A DNA stretch of 18,465 nt from CAZAQS01 sp964486825 (GTDB lineage Bacteria; Chloroflexota; Anaerolineae; Anaerolineales; UBA4823). The notes beneath the pieces are model-generated. The model was not told the origin of the DNA, ran no database searches, and saw only the letters and a list, made by a program, of their open reading frames with translations. This document shows, piece by piece, positions 6,698 to 13,348 of this stretch. The stretch's first letter is position 1; every line of letters begins with the position of its first letter. The position numbers and the translations under genes are program-made. The stretch is taken from positions 1-18,465 of the forward strand of contig CAZAQS010000081.1 in assembly GCA_964486825.1 (NCBI GenBank). Direction: 5' to 3'.

Positions 6698-8730
6698 AGC
6701 GCCTTCAAAAACTCTCCTGGGCTGCCCCAATAGATCGAAATATTCTCACTTTCATAGTATTCTTCCAGGAATTTGCGGGCGCGCTTAAGGTCCATGATGC
6801 GGTCCTCCTCGGGCTCGATCTGCGCGGCCACATGGCTGTAGAATTTGAGCCGCTCCCGGCCTTCCTGCGCCATCAGGAAACGGAAGAACACCCGAAATTC
6901 CCAGTCATCCATCTGGAATCCCAGGAACAGGAGCGAGGTGCTGTTCAACGCCGCCCGTACTACGCTGGGGATCAACCTCTTGTTGAGGGTAATACCGATC
7001 AAATAGTCAAAGTAGTGATCCTCGGCGTATACCAGCGACATCGGTACGTCGATGTTGCCGAAGAGGTGGTACAGCAGGGGCCTCTCACTGGTAGGGGTCT
7101 CTTCGTAAATGGCGTGTTCCCTGGGTATCCATTTGTTCCACGGGCAGACTCTTACGACCGGGTCCGCCCCGGCATCCAACAGTGCCCGCTTCATTAATCC
7201 CTGCGTTCCGGCTGTGATATAGAGGGGCAAGCGGAGCTGAGCCAGCAGCCTGTAGGAGTCCTGCGGGTTATCCTGCCAGAATTTGGCCACGATCTGCTCC
7301 ATGGCCTGGTCCAGGTCTCCCTGCGACCAGGAGGCTTTTTGGCGCAGGTCTTCCGGCAGGTCATCCTCATACCGGCGGTGGAGCTCATCCCGCACAGCTT
7401 CCCGTACGGCAACCGACAGGTAGGCTGGGGATTGGCTGGTGATCACGTACTGGGCCACACGCGGCAGTACATCCCGATCCTCAAAGGCCAGTGGAAAGCC
7501 GTGCTTTTCAGCCCAGCGCATGGCGATATCCCTACGTGAACCCAACAGTGATTCTGCCAGGCCTGGCCCCATGATCGGTGTACAGGTCTTTTCACGGATG
7601 AACCCGGCCAGCCCCTGCCACTTTTGGAATTCATTGCGCTCGTCGCCAAAACCGGGAACATACCAGATGCGCCCGCTCTTCAGGCGCATGAACAAAGCCG
7701 GCATCCAGTGATCGATCTCCTGGCGCACAGCGCCCCTGGCAACGGCCGCCGCCCTGTCGATTTGCCCATCCCGCTGCAGTTCGCGGAAAAATACCGGCAT
7801 GAACCCAGAGACCGTACGGACGCTGATCTGTCCCTGCATGGCCAGCACAGCCGGGATGCCGGCCTGGGCCAGTTTCGGACCCAGGGCCACCAGGGCGTCC
7901 CCACTCCCGGAGCCGGCGCTCTCGCAAGAAGCCAGCACGATAAGACGGGGACGCTCACCCAGCTCGTTCAAGCGGGTGAGCAGCTCGCCCCCCGGTACGC
8001 GCGCCACCTCACCCGCCTCGTTCTCCAGCCACAACCAGGGTTCCTCCTTTACCAGCGCGCCGTGGCAAACCAGGTATAGGATGTCGTAATCGCTGTCACG
8101 CAGCTGGTCGATCAGGTGGTTCAACGTGGGGGGCTGGCTGCCGTCCGCTTTTGGGAGGACTACCGCCGGGATCTGGCCCAGCCCTTGCCGGGCTCGCTCC
8201 AGTTCAGCCTCCACATTGACTGGGGCCAGGTTGTAGGCTTCCAGGCCGGACGGGTTAGCGATCACCACCAGGGCTCTCAGCTCGCCCTTCGAACGCAAGC
8301 GAACCGGTCGCCAGTCCAGGCTGCTCATGTAGCGCGAAAAGACCAGGTTCTCACTGGTGGACAACGGGCTGCCGCTCTCCGGGTCGCGCAAGGTTTCCCA
8401 ATGCAGGTTATGCAGGATTGAGGCGCTGGGACCGATCATCAGGCGCAAACGCAACGGCACCCCCATGGTTTGGACGCTGGTGCGCGCCATGGCAAAGGCG
8501 GTCCGGACCTCTGGGTCGTCAAATAAGGACTGGGTCAGCTTCAACCCGTAGGATTCTGGATCATAAGACAGCTCTTGGAGCTCCGCCAGGTCGAAGGTGA
8601 CCTGGCTCTGGCGGAACTGCCCGATGCTCACGACAGCTTCGCTGTCCGGTGGGCTGAAGCGGAACTCAACTGCGTAAGAGCCCTCCTCCCGACGATGCAG
8701 GCCAATTTCAAGATCGGCATACTCATTCAT
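6682..8730 (-). CDS. CHAT protease-like protein with C-terminal SIR2-like domain
   Basis: A 682-aa protein. The ATG at 8730 has a very strong purine-rich ribosome binding site just upstream (GGAGGGGGAG), so the longer frame to 8829 is rejected. Residues 1-150 are the N-terminal region usual in this CHAT family. Residues about 150-360 are the caspase-like CHAT domain with the expected dyad: His223 in YLVCHG and Cys269 in LASCESAG. Residues about 375-665 resemble a SIR2-like Rossmann domain (CTPIMGPGLAESLLGSRR, LLFLGFQMDDWEFR). The usual TTN of SIR2 NADases reads TAG (506-508) and the usual L-H-G reads LFG (556-558), so NAD hydrolysis by the canonical mechanism looks doubtful; the domain may bind a nucleotide or act as a scaffold. 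It overlaps a 50-codon frame upstream by 8 nt and the STAND gene downstream by 16 nt. I infer the CHAT part is the effector of a conflict system. Family call is firm, role inferred. Confidence 0.88.
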   Translation of the reverse strand: MNEYADLEIGLHRREEGSYAVEFRFSPPDSEAVVSIGQFRQSQVTFDLAELQELSYDPESYGLKLTQSLFDDPEVRTAFAMARTSVQTMGVPLRLRLMIGPSASILHNLHWETLRDPESGSPLSTSENLVFSRYMSSLDWRPVRLRSKGELRALVVIANPSGLEAYNLAPVNVEAELERARQGLGQIPAVVLPKADGSQPPTLNHLIDQLRDSDYDILYLVCHGALVKEEPWLWLENEAGEVARVPGGELLTRLNELGERPRLIVLASCESAGSGSGDALVALGPKLAQAGIPAVLAMQGQISVRTVSGFMPVFFRELQRDGQIDRAAAVARGAVRQEIDHWMPALFMRLKSGRIWYVPGFGDERNEFQKWQGLAGFIREKTCTPIMGPGLAESLLGSRRDIAMRWAEKHGFPLAFEDRDVLPRVAQYVITSQSPAYLSVAVREAVRDELHRRYEDDLPEDLRQKASWSQGDLDQAMEQIVAKFWQDNPQDSYRLLAQLRLPLYITAGTQGLMKRALLDAGADPVVRVCPWNKWIPREHAIYEETPTSERPLLYHLFGNIDVPMSLVYAEDHYFDYLIGITLNKRLIPSVVRAALNSTSLLFLGFQMDDWEFRVFFRFLMAQEGRERLKFYSHVAAQIEPEEDRIMDLKRARKFLEEYYESENISIYWGSPGEFLKALWRHL

Positions 8731-8875
8731 CGCTCTCCCCCTCCAGGCCGCATACGCAGGTGAAATGGGCATTTTTCGAGCAGCCGGCTTGTTCCAACCC
8801 CAGCAGGTCAGCGGTAGCGCCGTGCACACCGCTGTAACCTAACAGCCTCTGGGAAGTGGGGAGTCCGGACCTCAT
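8723..8875 (-). CDS. Small 50-aa Cys/His-containing protein overlapping the CHAT start
   Basis: A short frame not assignable to any family I know. Its ATG at 8875 follows GGAGGGAC, a strong but closely spaced ribosome binding site. Its TGA at 8725-8723 lies 8 nt inside the CHAT gene (the sequence GATGAATGA holds both the CHAT ATG and this stop), an arrangement typical of translational coupling. The 50-residue product begins MRSGLPTSQRLLGYSG, has a central VHGATADLLGLEQAG stretch, and ends in a C-x3-H-x3-C-x-C cluster (Cys32, His36, Cys40, Cys42) that could bind a metal, followed by an acidic tail (GLEGESDE). It could be a zinc-binding adaptor, a substrate of the CHAT protease, or only a leader peptide that sets CHAT translation. 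It may also be a chance frame; conservation is unknown. Confidence 0.45.
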   Translation of the reverse strand: MRSGLPTSQRLLGYSGVHGATADLLGLEQAGCSKNAHFTCVCGLEGESDE

Positions 8876-8935
8876 GTCCCTCCAAAAGAGCAGGCGGTAT
8901 AATTTATAGATATCTTGGGCATCCCCCGTCTACAT

Positions 8936-8948
8936 GGATGACATTATA
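8936..8948 (-). promoter_or_regulatory. Candidate -10 box for the CHAT/STAND operon
   Basis: Read on the - strand, positions 8948-8943 are a perfect TATAAT, about 70 nt upstream of the small frame and 213 nt upstream of the CHAT start. I see no good -35 hexamer at 16-18 bp. A second, weaker TATAAA lies at 8908-8903. The box sits inside the loop of the 9-bp inverted repeat 8925-8933/8980-8988, which could act as an operator. Confidence 0.35.
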
Positions 8949-8989
8949 CACCTTAATTATCCGATATGAGCAGGAGCAGGTAGACGGGC

Positions 8990-9017
8990 AAAGCCCTGGA
9001 CAGGGCCAGGGCTTTTT
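8990..9017. terminator. Rho-independent terminator-like hairpin
   Basis: A perfect 10-bp stem, AAAGCCCTGG (8990-8999) with CCAGGGCTTT (9006-9015), has a 6-nt loop and TTTTT at 9013-9017 on the + strand. On the - strand it lies about 60 nt after the araD stop, but its tail there is only TTT followed by GCCC. It may therefore end the pentose operon weakly, act in both directions, or mainly end a + strand transcript. Confidence 0.6.
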
Positions 9018-9076
9018 GATTAAGGCATCGCCATTTCCAACCAATGCTCAGCGGGGAAGATTATGAGGAGATCGTT

Positions 9077-9730
9077 TTAACCACCCTCCTGGCCATATTC
9101 CTCGATATAACGGCGGCGAGCCCGGGCTACCTCCTCGGGGGGGATTTCGTCCGGTTGCCCTAACTGCATGGCATAGAACACCGTGCGAGCCACATCTTCA
9201 ACCATGACGGCGGCCTTGACGGCAGCAGTCGGCGTTTTCCCGATTGTAAAAACCCCGTGGTTCTTCATCAGGACAGCCGGGCTGTCACCAATGGCGCGCA
9301 AGAGCTCGCGGCCAATTTCATCTCCACCGACCTTGCCGTATCCACCACAAGGAATGGGACCACCGAACTCATCACAGATGGCTGTCAAGACGGCCGGGAT
9401 TGGCCGCCCCAGGGCTGCGAAAGCCGTAGCAAACGTAGAGTGCGTGTGGACGATACCCATCACGTCCGGCCGGTGCTTGTAAATATACGTATGGGCAAAG
9501 TTGTCTGAAGAGGGTTTCAGATCCCCTTCAACCACCTTGCCGTCCAGATCCACCACGACCATATTTTCCGGCGTCAGCTCGTGGTAGTGGATCCCGCTCG
9601 GCTTAATCACAACCAGGCCTGTTTCAGCATCCCGCCCGCTCAGGTTACCGCTGGTCCAGGTGACCAAATTATTCTTGGGCAACTCAAGATGCAGCAGACA
9701 GATTTCCTTGCGCAGCTCTTCTAACATCAT
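9077..9730 (-). CDS. araD: L-ribulose-5-phosphate 4-epimerase (class II aldolase family)
   Basis: Converts L-ribulose 5-phosphate to D-xylulose 5-phosphate in the cytoplasm, the last step of bacterial L-arabinose breakdown before the pentose phosphate pathway. The 217-aa product (ATG at 9730) begins MMLEELRKEI, close to the AraD N-terminus. A GTG at 9742 is rejected because AAAGGAG directly abuts it. Residues line up with those known in E. coli AraD: metal ligands Asp76 (KPSSD), His95 and His97 (VHTHS) and a third His158 (KNHGVF), catalytic Asp120 (ICDEFGG), and the C-terminal Tyr of EEYGQ (212). The related fuculose-phosphate aldolases lack the C-terminal YGQ, so AraD is favoured. It lies 16 nt after the araB remnant, whose stop overlaps the araD ribosome binding site, and is the last gene of the operon. 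Confidence 0.85.
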   Translation of the reverse strand: MMLEELRKEICLLHLELPKNNLVTWTSGNLSGRDAETGLVVIKPSGIHYHELTPENMVVVDLDGKVVEGDLKPSSDNFAHTYIYKHRPDVMGIVHTHSTFATAFAALGRPIPAVLTAICDEFGGPIPCGGYGKVGGDEIGRELLRAIGDSPAVLMKNHGVFTIGKTPTAAVKAAVMVEDVARTVFYAMQLGQPDEIPPEEVARARRRYIEEYGQEGG

Positions 9731-9746
9731 CGATACCTTCACTCCT

Positions 9747-10061
9747 TTAGCGGCTGCTCCGCCGTGTCTCGGCTTTGATCTTCGTAAACGTCTTCATCAC
9801 ATTGTTCTCACCCCGCCCAAAGTAATCGTGCAGGCGCAGGTACTCCGCATACAGCTTGATCCAGGCGTGCGGGTTTTCCCGGTACTCCGGCAGCGTTGCC
9901 AGGGGCGTCCCGTCGGCCTTGACCGGCAGCATGGTGCAGGTGGTAAATCGATCCCCAGGCCGATCACGTCTTCAGGGTCAATGCCGGCTTCAAAGCGCCC
10001 TTCCCGATTCAGTTCCAAAGTCGACGCCGATTGAATATTTTGTTTGGCTCATCTTGGTCAC
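9747..10061 (-). pseudogene. araB: Decayed L-ribulokinase (araB) remnant
   Basis: About 105 codons remain of an FGGY-family kinase that is normally about 550 aa. A GTG at 10061, 7 nt after GGAAG, starts an intact N-terminus (SIGVDFGTESGRAL), which stops at TGA 9992-9990. The next piece, EAGIDPEDVIGLGID, is in another frame. At 9945-9947 a run of three T (- strand) appears to have lost one T, after which the frame continues TCTMLPVKADG, LPEYRENPHAWIKL. It then jumps at 9851-9857 (AAGCTGT) straight to the AraB C-terminus, YAEYLRLHDYFGRGENNVMK. So there are two large deletions and one 1-nt frameshift. The order araB-araD is as expected for an arabinose operon. I assigned the pieces from memory of AraB sequences. 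Real decay and misassembly are both possible. Confidence 0.8.
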
Positions 10062-10086
10062 ATCAAGTCTTCCTATCTATTCCCTT

Positions 10087-11100
10087 TTAGATACAGATGC
10101 CTTCTTGGGCTTGGGCCATTTCTATAAACGCCAGGATATTCTCTAGCGGTACATCACCTTCAACATCATGGGCAGGTGCGAGGATATAACTTCCTTGACG
10201 GCCTAATTCTAACAGTTTGCCTGTCTCCCGGCGGACATCCTCTGCACTCCCGTAAGGCAGCGTTCTTTGGGTGGAAAGACCTCCATGGAAGGTCAGCCGC
10301 CCTCGATAGCGCTTATGCAGGGCTGGAACGTCCATGACCTCCGGTTGAAAAGGGTTAAAGCAGTTCAGGCCAATCCCCACCAGGTCATCAAACAGCTCAT
10401 CTACGTCCCCACAAGAATGGATGAAGACATATTTACCGTTATCACGGACGCAGGCATACATCCGTTCCAGCACCGGCAGGATGTACTGCCGCCATAACTT
10501 TGGCCCCATTTGCAGACCGCGCTGCTGCCCCCAATCGTCGCCAAAATACACGGCGTCGATATCATACTTCAATGCTTCCTGTACCTGGGCAATATTGTAC
10601 TCGGCGATGGCATTCAACAGGTCAACGACGAAGTCCGGGTGGTCGTAGAAATCCACCAACAGGTTCTGCATACCGCGCAAGGTCCAGGCTCGCTCGTATA
10701 AAGAGAAACCGATCTGGAATACCCGGAAGCGGTCGCCGTACATCCCGATTTTGTTCGGAATGTCTGCGAAGAAACGCTCGTCCAAGGGATCGGGGAAAAC
10801 ATAGCCACGCAGAGTCGCCTCAGCCAGGACACAACCTTCCACGTTGCCGATGTCCTTATCAACGCTCCTATCCCAAACCACACCAAACACATCCTGGACC
10901 CGCTCGTCCGCCAAGTCCTGGAAGAAGCCAATATCGCTGCCCAGTTTGAGCAGGTGGTTGTTCAGGAAAGGCTCGAGGTCCTGTATCCCGTAATGGGCCT
11001 GGAGGGCTTTTTTCGCCTCGTAGGTAAAACCGAAAGACCACGGCACATAAGGCGGGATTTGGCCATCCAGCACAAGCTTGATGATTTCTCTTTTGGTCAT
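10087..11100 (-). CDS. UROD-superfamily protein 1 (methyltransferase-like)
   Basis: A 337-aa member of the uroporphyrinogen decarboxylase (URO-D) superfamily, a TIM-barrel fold that also includes corrinoid-linked methyltransferases such as MtaA. Supporting features are VYFGDDWG (about 184-191), the Zn-site-like His228-x-Cys230 in FIHSCGD, FNPFQPEVMD, LTFHGGLSTQRTLPYG and APAHDVEGDVPLEN near the end. True HemE has an N-terminal substrate-binding Arg region not apparent here, and no other haem genes are nearby, so haem synthesis is unlikely. No third Cys like that of MtaA is visible at the C-terminus, nor is there a corrinoid protein nearby. It follows the LacI gene by 13 nt and precedes the araB remnant by 25 nt, so it belongs to the pentose operon. 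The substrate is unknown. Confidence 0.75.
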   Translation of the reverse strand: MTKREIIKLVLDGQIPPYVPWSFGFTYEAKKALQAHYGIQDLEPFLNNHLLKLGSDIGFFQDLADERVQDVFGVVWDRSVDKDIGNVEGCVLAEATLRGYVFPDPLDERFFADIPNKIGMYGDRFRVFQIGFSLYERAWTLRGMQNLLVDFYDHPDFVVDLLNAIAEYNIAQVQEALKYDIDAVYFGDDWGQQRGLQMGPKLWRQYILPVLERMYACVRDNGKYVFIHSCGDVDELFDDLVGIGLNCFNPFQPEVMDVPALHKRYRGRLTFHGGLSTQRTLPYGSAEDVRRETGKLLELGRQGSYILAPAHDVEGDVPLENILAFIEMAQAQEGICI

Positions 11101-11113
11101 AGATCCATATTCA

Positions 11114-12184
11114 TTATTGACTTGATATCACCGGATGATTCCCCGAGGGCAGCCGGATGGAGCTGGCCCTCACGACCAGCTCGGGCGCCAAGAGCGTGGG
11201 GTTACACGGCTCCACAGGCTCTCCCCTATGGAAGGCTTCCACCAGCATAGAAAGCTGTTTGACAGCCGTCCACCCCAGCTCCAACAAGGGCTGGTTTACA
11301 GTGCTCAAGGCCGGCCAATAGAAGGCCGACTCTGGGATATTATCGAAGCCTACCACACCCAGGTCCTCGGGAACTCTCAACCCATGCATATGAGCCGCCT
11401 GCAAGACCCCCAGGGCCATTTGGTCGTTGCTTGCAAAAACGGCCTCCATCTCCGGGAATTTTTCGAGCAGGTGTAGTAAGCCCTGGCGACCGCTGGAAGC
11501 GGACCAATTTCCTTCCACAACCTGGTTCGTCTCCGCCGGTAACCCAGCCGCTTGCAGTGCCTCCTGCCAGCCTAACCTCCGTTGGCGCGCCTCCCACCAA
11601 TCGGTGGGCCCGGTAACGAGGCCGATCTTTTCATATCCCTGCGATACCAGGTGAGCGGTTGCGATCCGCCCCCCCTCCCGGTTGTCGATGGAGATATCGA
11701 TCATATCGGGACGTGGGCCCATGCTTAGATAGACTGCCGGAACCGGCAAATTCATTGCGGCTCTGTTCAACCAGGCGCGGTTATTTCCGATCTCAGGAAC
11801 AGCCCAGATGATCCCATCCACCTGGTTGGAGAGCAGGCGGTACAGGATCTGTTCCACATTTTCGTTCTCCGGGTGGTGGAGCAGGTCCAACAGCAGGTTA
11901 TAGCCCATAGCACGGATCTGCCCCTCGATACCCACCAAAAACCGCAGCGGGCCATAGTATTCCCAGGCAACTGCCACCACGCCTATGGTGTGGCTGCGCT
12001 GCTGGCTCAGGCCGCGCGCCAGGGCATTTGGACGGTACCCCAGGCGAGCTACGGCTTCCTTGACTCGCCGCCGGGTCTCGGGCGCCACATCGGGACGGTC
12101 GTTGATCACCCGGGATACGGTTTGCGTAGAGACTCCTGCCTCCTGGGCTACTTGTAATATGGTGACCTGGTTCTTTGCAGCCAT
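11114..12184 (-). CDS. LacI-family transcriptional regulator
   Basis: A 356-aa LacI/GalR-type repressor. The N-terminal helix-turn-helix is clear (TILQVAQEAGVSTQTVSRVIND, about 8-29, with the hinge region LGYRPNALARGLSQQRSHTIGVV to about 70). A periplasmic-binding-protein-like sensor domain follows (GLVTGPTDWWEARQRRLGW, VFASNDQMALGVLQ, VVGFDNIPESAFYWPALSTV). AGGAAACCAG lies before the ATG at 12184. It sits inside the operon, 25 nt after one UROD-like gene and 13 nt before another, so it is probably transcribed with the genes it controls, giving autoregulation. The inducer is presumably the imported pentose or its phosphate. The main operator is expected upstream of the sugar-binding protein gene, outside the window. 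Confidence 0.93.
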   Translation of the reverse strand: MAAKNQVTILQVAQEAGVSTQTVSRVINDRPDVAPETRRRVKEAVARLGYRPNALARGLSQQRSHTIGVVAVAWEYYGPLRFLVGIEGQIRAMGYNLLLDLLHHPENENVEQILYRLLSNQVDGIIWAVPEIGNNRAWLNRAAMNLPVPAVYLSMGPRPDMIDISIDNREGGRIATAHLVSQGYEKIGLVTGPTDWWEARQRRLGWQEALQAAGLPAETNQVVEGNWSASSGRQGLLHLLEKFPEMEAVFASNDQMALGVLQAAHMHGLRVPEDLGVVGFDNIPESAFYWPALSTVNQPLLELGWTAVKQLSMLVEAFHRGEPVEPCNPTLLAPELVVRASSIRLPSGNHPVISSQ

Positions 12185-12209
12185 CTGGTTTCCTGATTTG
12201 CCAGTTCAC

Positions 12210-13316
12210 TCATTCCCTGTCCAGCAGGGCCGAATAGGGCGTTTGGGTGATCGTGTCGATCATGGCCCAAAAATTTTCCATGGGCGTATCCAGCTGGACG
12301 TGATGGGTTGGGCCCAGGATCAGGCCCCCGTCTCGGCCGATGGTTTTCAAGCGCTGGATCACTTCTGCCCGCACGCTCTCCGGGTTACCGAACGGCAAGG
12401 TATGCTGTTCATCGATCGTGCCCCAGAAGCATAGCTGCCGGCCGAAATCCGCCTTCAAGCGGGCCGGGTCCATGCAGGCCGGTTGGACCGGGTTTAGGAC
12501 ATCCAGGCCGATTTCGATCAAGTCCGGGATAATTGGGTAGATCATGCCGTCCGAATGGTAGGCCACTTTTACTTGGGGATTGACGCCTTTCAACTCAGCG
12601 ATGAAGTTTGCCAGGCGCGGCTTGAGAAATTTCCGCCAATGCCGCGGAGAGATGAGCAGCGACTGTTGCGTTCCGACGTCATCCCCAATCCAGACCATAT
12701 CCACGCCCATTTCAACCAGCTTTTTAGCAGCCGCTAAATGGAACCGGTAGGGGATCTCCAGGATGCATTCAGCCAGCTCCGGGTTTTGAGCAAAATCCAC
12801 CAGGAGTCTCTCATAGCCTCGCAGAGCCCAGGCGCATTCGAAGATGGTCGTGACCGTCACTCCTACAATCCAATACTCGTCTTTATAATCTCTGATCAGG
12901 TTGGCAGCCTGGGTGTATAGCTCAGGCCGGCCGGGGTCCGGGGGCCGGTAGCTCTGCAAGGCTCGCTCGTTGGCTAATGGATGCTTGCAAATTTCCGTGT
13001 AGATCCCATTGCCATAAGGGGTACGGTACTCAACCGGTTTCCAGCCGATGCCCCATTCGTCCGTATAAGCGCCGTCTTCCTGGTAATAGGAGTTCGCCCA
13101 GCCAACGGAGGTCAGCAGCATATCCTCTCCCAGAGCGCGCTCCAGCTCGTAGGTGTTCCCACCCCCATGCGGATTGTGGAGGCCTTTCCCCTTGAGCTGT
13201 AAATCGGCTCGCAAGCGCCCTGCGAACTCGGGGGTGAAGCTGACCTGCATCGGGCAACGGTCAGGCGCTTCGTGGTTCAACGCGGTCAGGACTCGATCTC
13301 TAGGTTTCAAACACAT
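12210..13316 (-). CDS. UROD-superfamily protein 2, HxC motif changed to HxD
   Basis: A 368-aa URO-D superfamily protein starting KPRDRVLTALNHEAPDRCPM, the usual opening of this family. GGGAGCGT precedes the ATG at 13316. Conserved pieces include MVWIGDDVGTQQSLLISPRHW (206-226), NPVQPACMD, FWGTIDEQHTLPFG and LGPTHHVQLDTPMEN. The position that reads H-S-C-G in the two sister proteins is H-S-D-G here (His254, Asp256), so a Zn site would differ. It lies 32 nt downstream of UROD protein 3 and 25 nt upstream of the LacI gene. The difference suggests it is not redundant with its paralogs. Function unknown; a methyl transfer or decarboxylation role is only a family-level guess. Confidence 0.75.
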   Translation of the reverse strand: MCLKPRDRVLTALNHEAPDRCPMQVSFTPEFAGRLRADLQLKGKGLHNPHGGGNTYELERALGEDMLLTSVGWANSYYQEDGAYTDEWGIGWKPVEYRTPYGNGIYTEICKHPLANERALQSYRPPDPGRPELYTQAANLIRDYKDEYWIVGVTVTTIFECAWALRGYERLLVDFAQNPELAECILEIPYRFHLAAAKKLVEMGVDMVWIGDDVGTQQSLLISPRHWRKFLKPRLANFIAELKGVNPQVKVAYHSDGMIYPIIPDLIEIGLDVLNPVQPACMDPARLKADFGRQLCFWGTIDEQHTLPFGNPESVRAEVIQRLKTIGRDGGLILGPTHHVQLDTPMENFWAMIDTITQTPYSALLDRE

Positions 13317-13348
13317 ACGCTCCCAGGCCTGGTCTTGGCAAAAAGGGA

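Larger units (their letters stand above)
8898..9017 (+). ncRNA. Candidate small RNA between araD and the CHAT operon
   Basis: On the + strand a perfect TATAAT (8898-8903) is followed by a roughly 110-nt stretch able to fold. A 9-bp stem pairs CCCGTCTAC (8925-8933) with GTAGACGGG (8980-8988), enclosing a smaller ggat/atcc stem (8936-8939/8959-8962). It is followed at once by a hairpin with a run of five T (8990-9017). Promoter, structure and terminator in the same orientation, antisense to both neighbours, suggest an independent small RNA. No -35 box is evident and I recognise no known RNA family. The alternative is that these are - strand promoter and operator elements. Confidence 0.25.

Noticed and set aside
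9731..9742. GTG at 9742 as start of araD
   Set aside because: The AAAGGAG abuts the GTG with no spacing, and AraD proteins begin near the MLEEL sequence encoded from 9730/9727.
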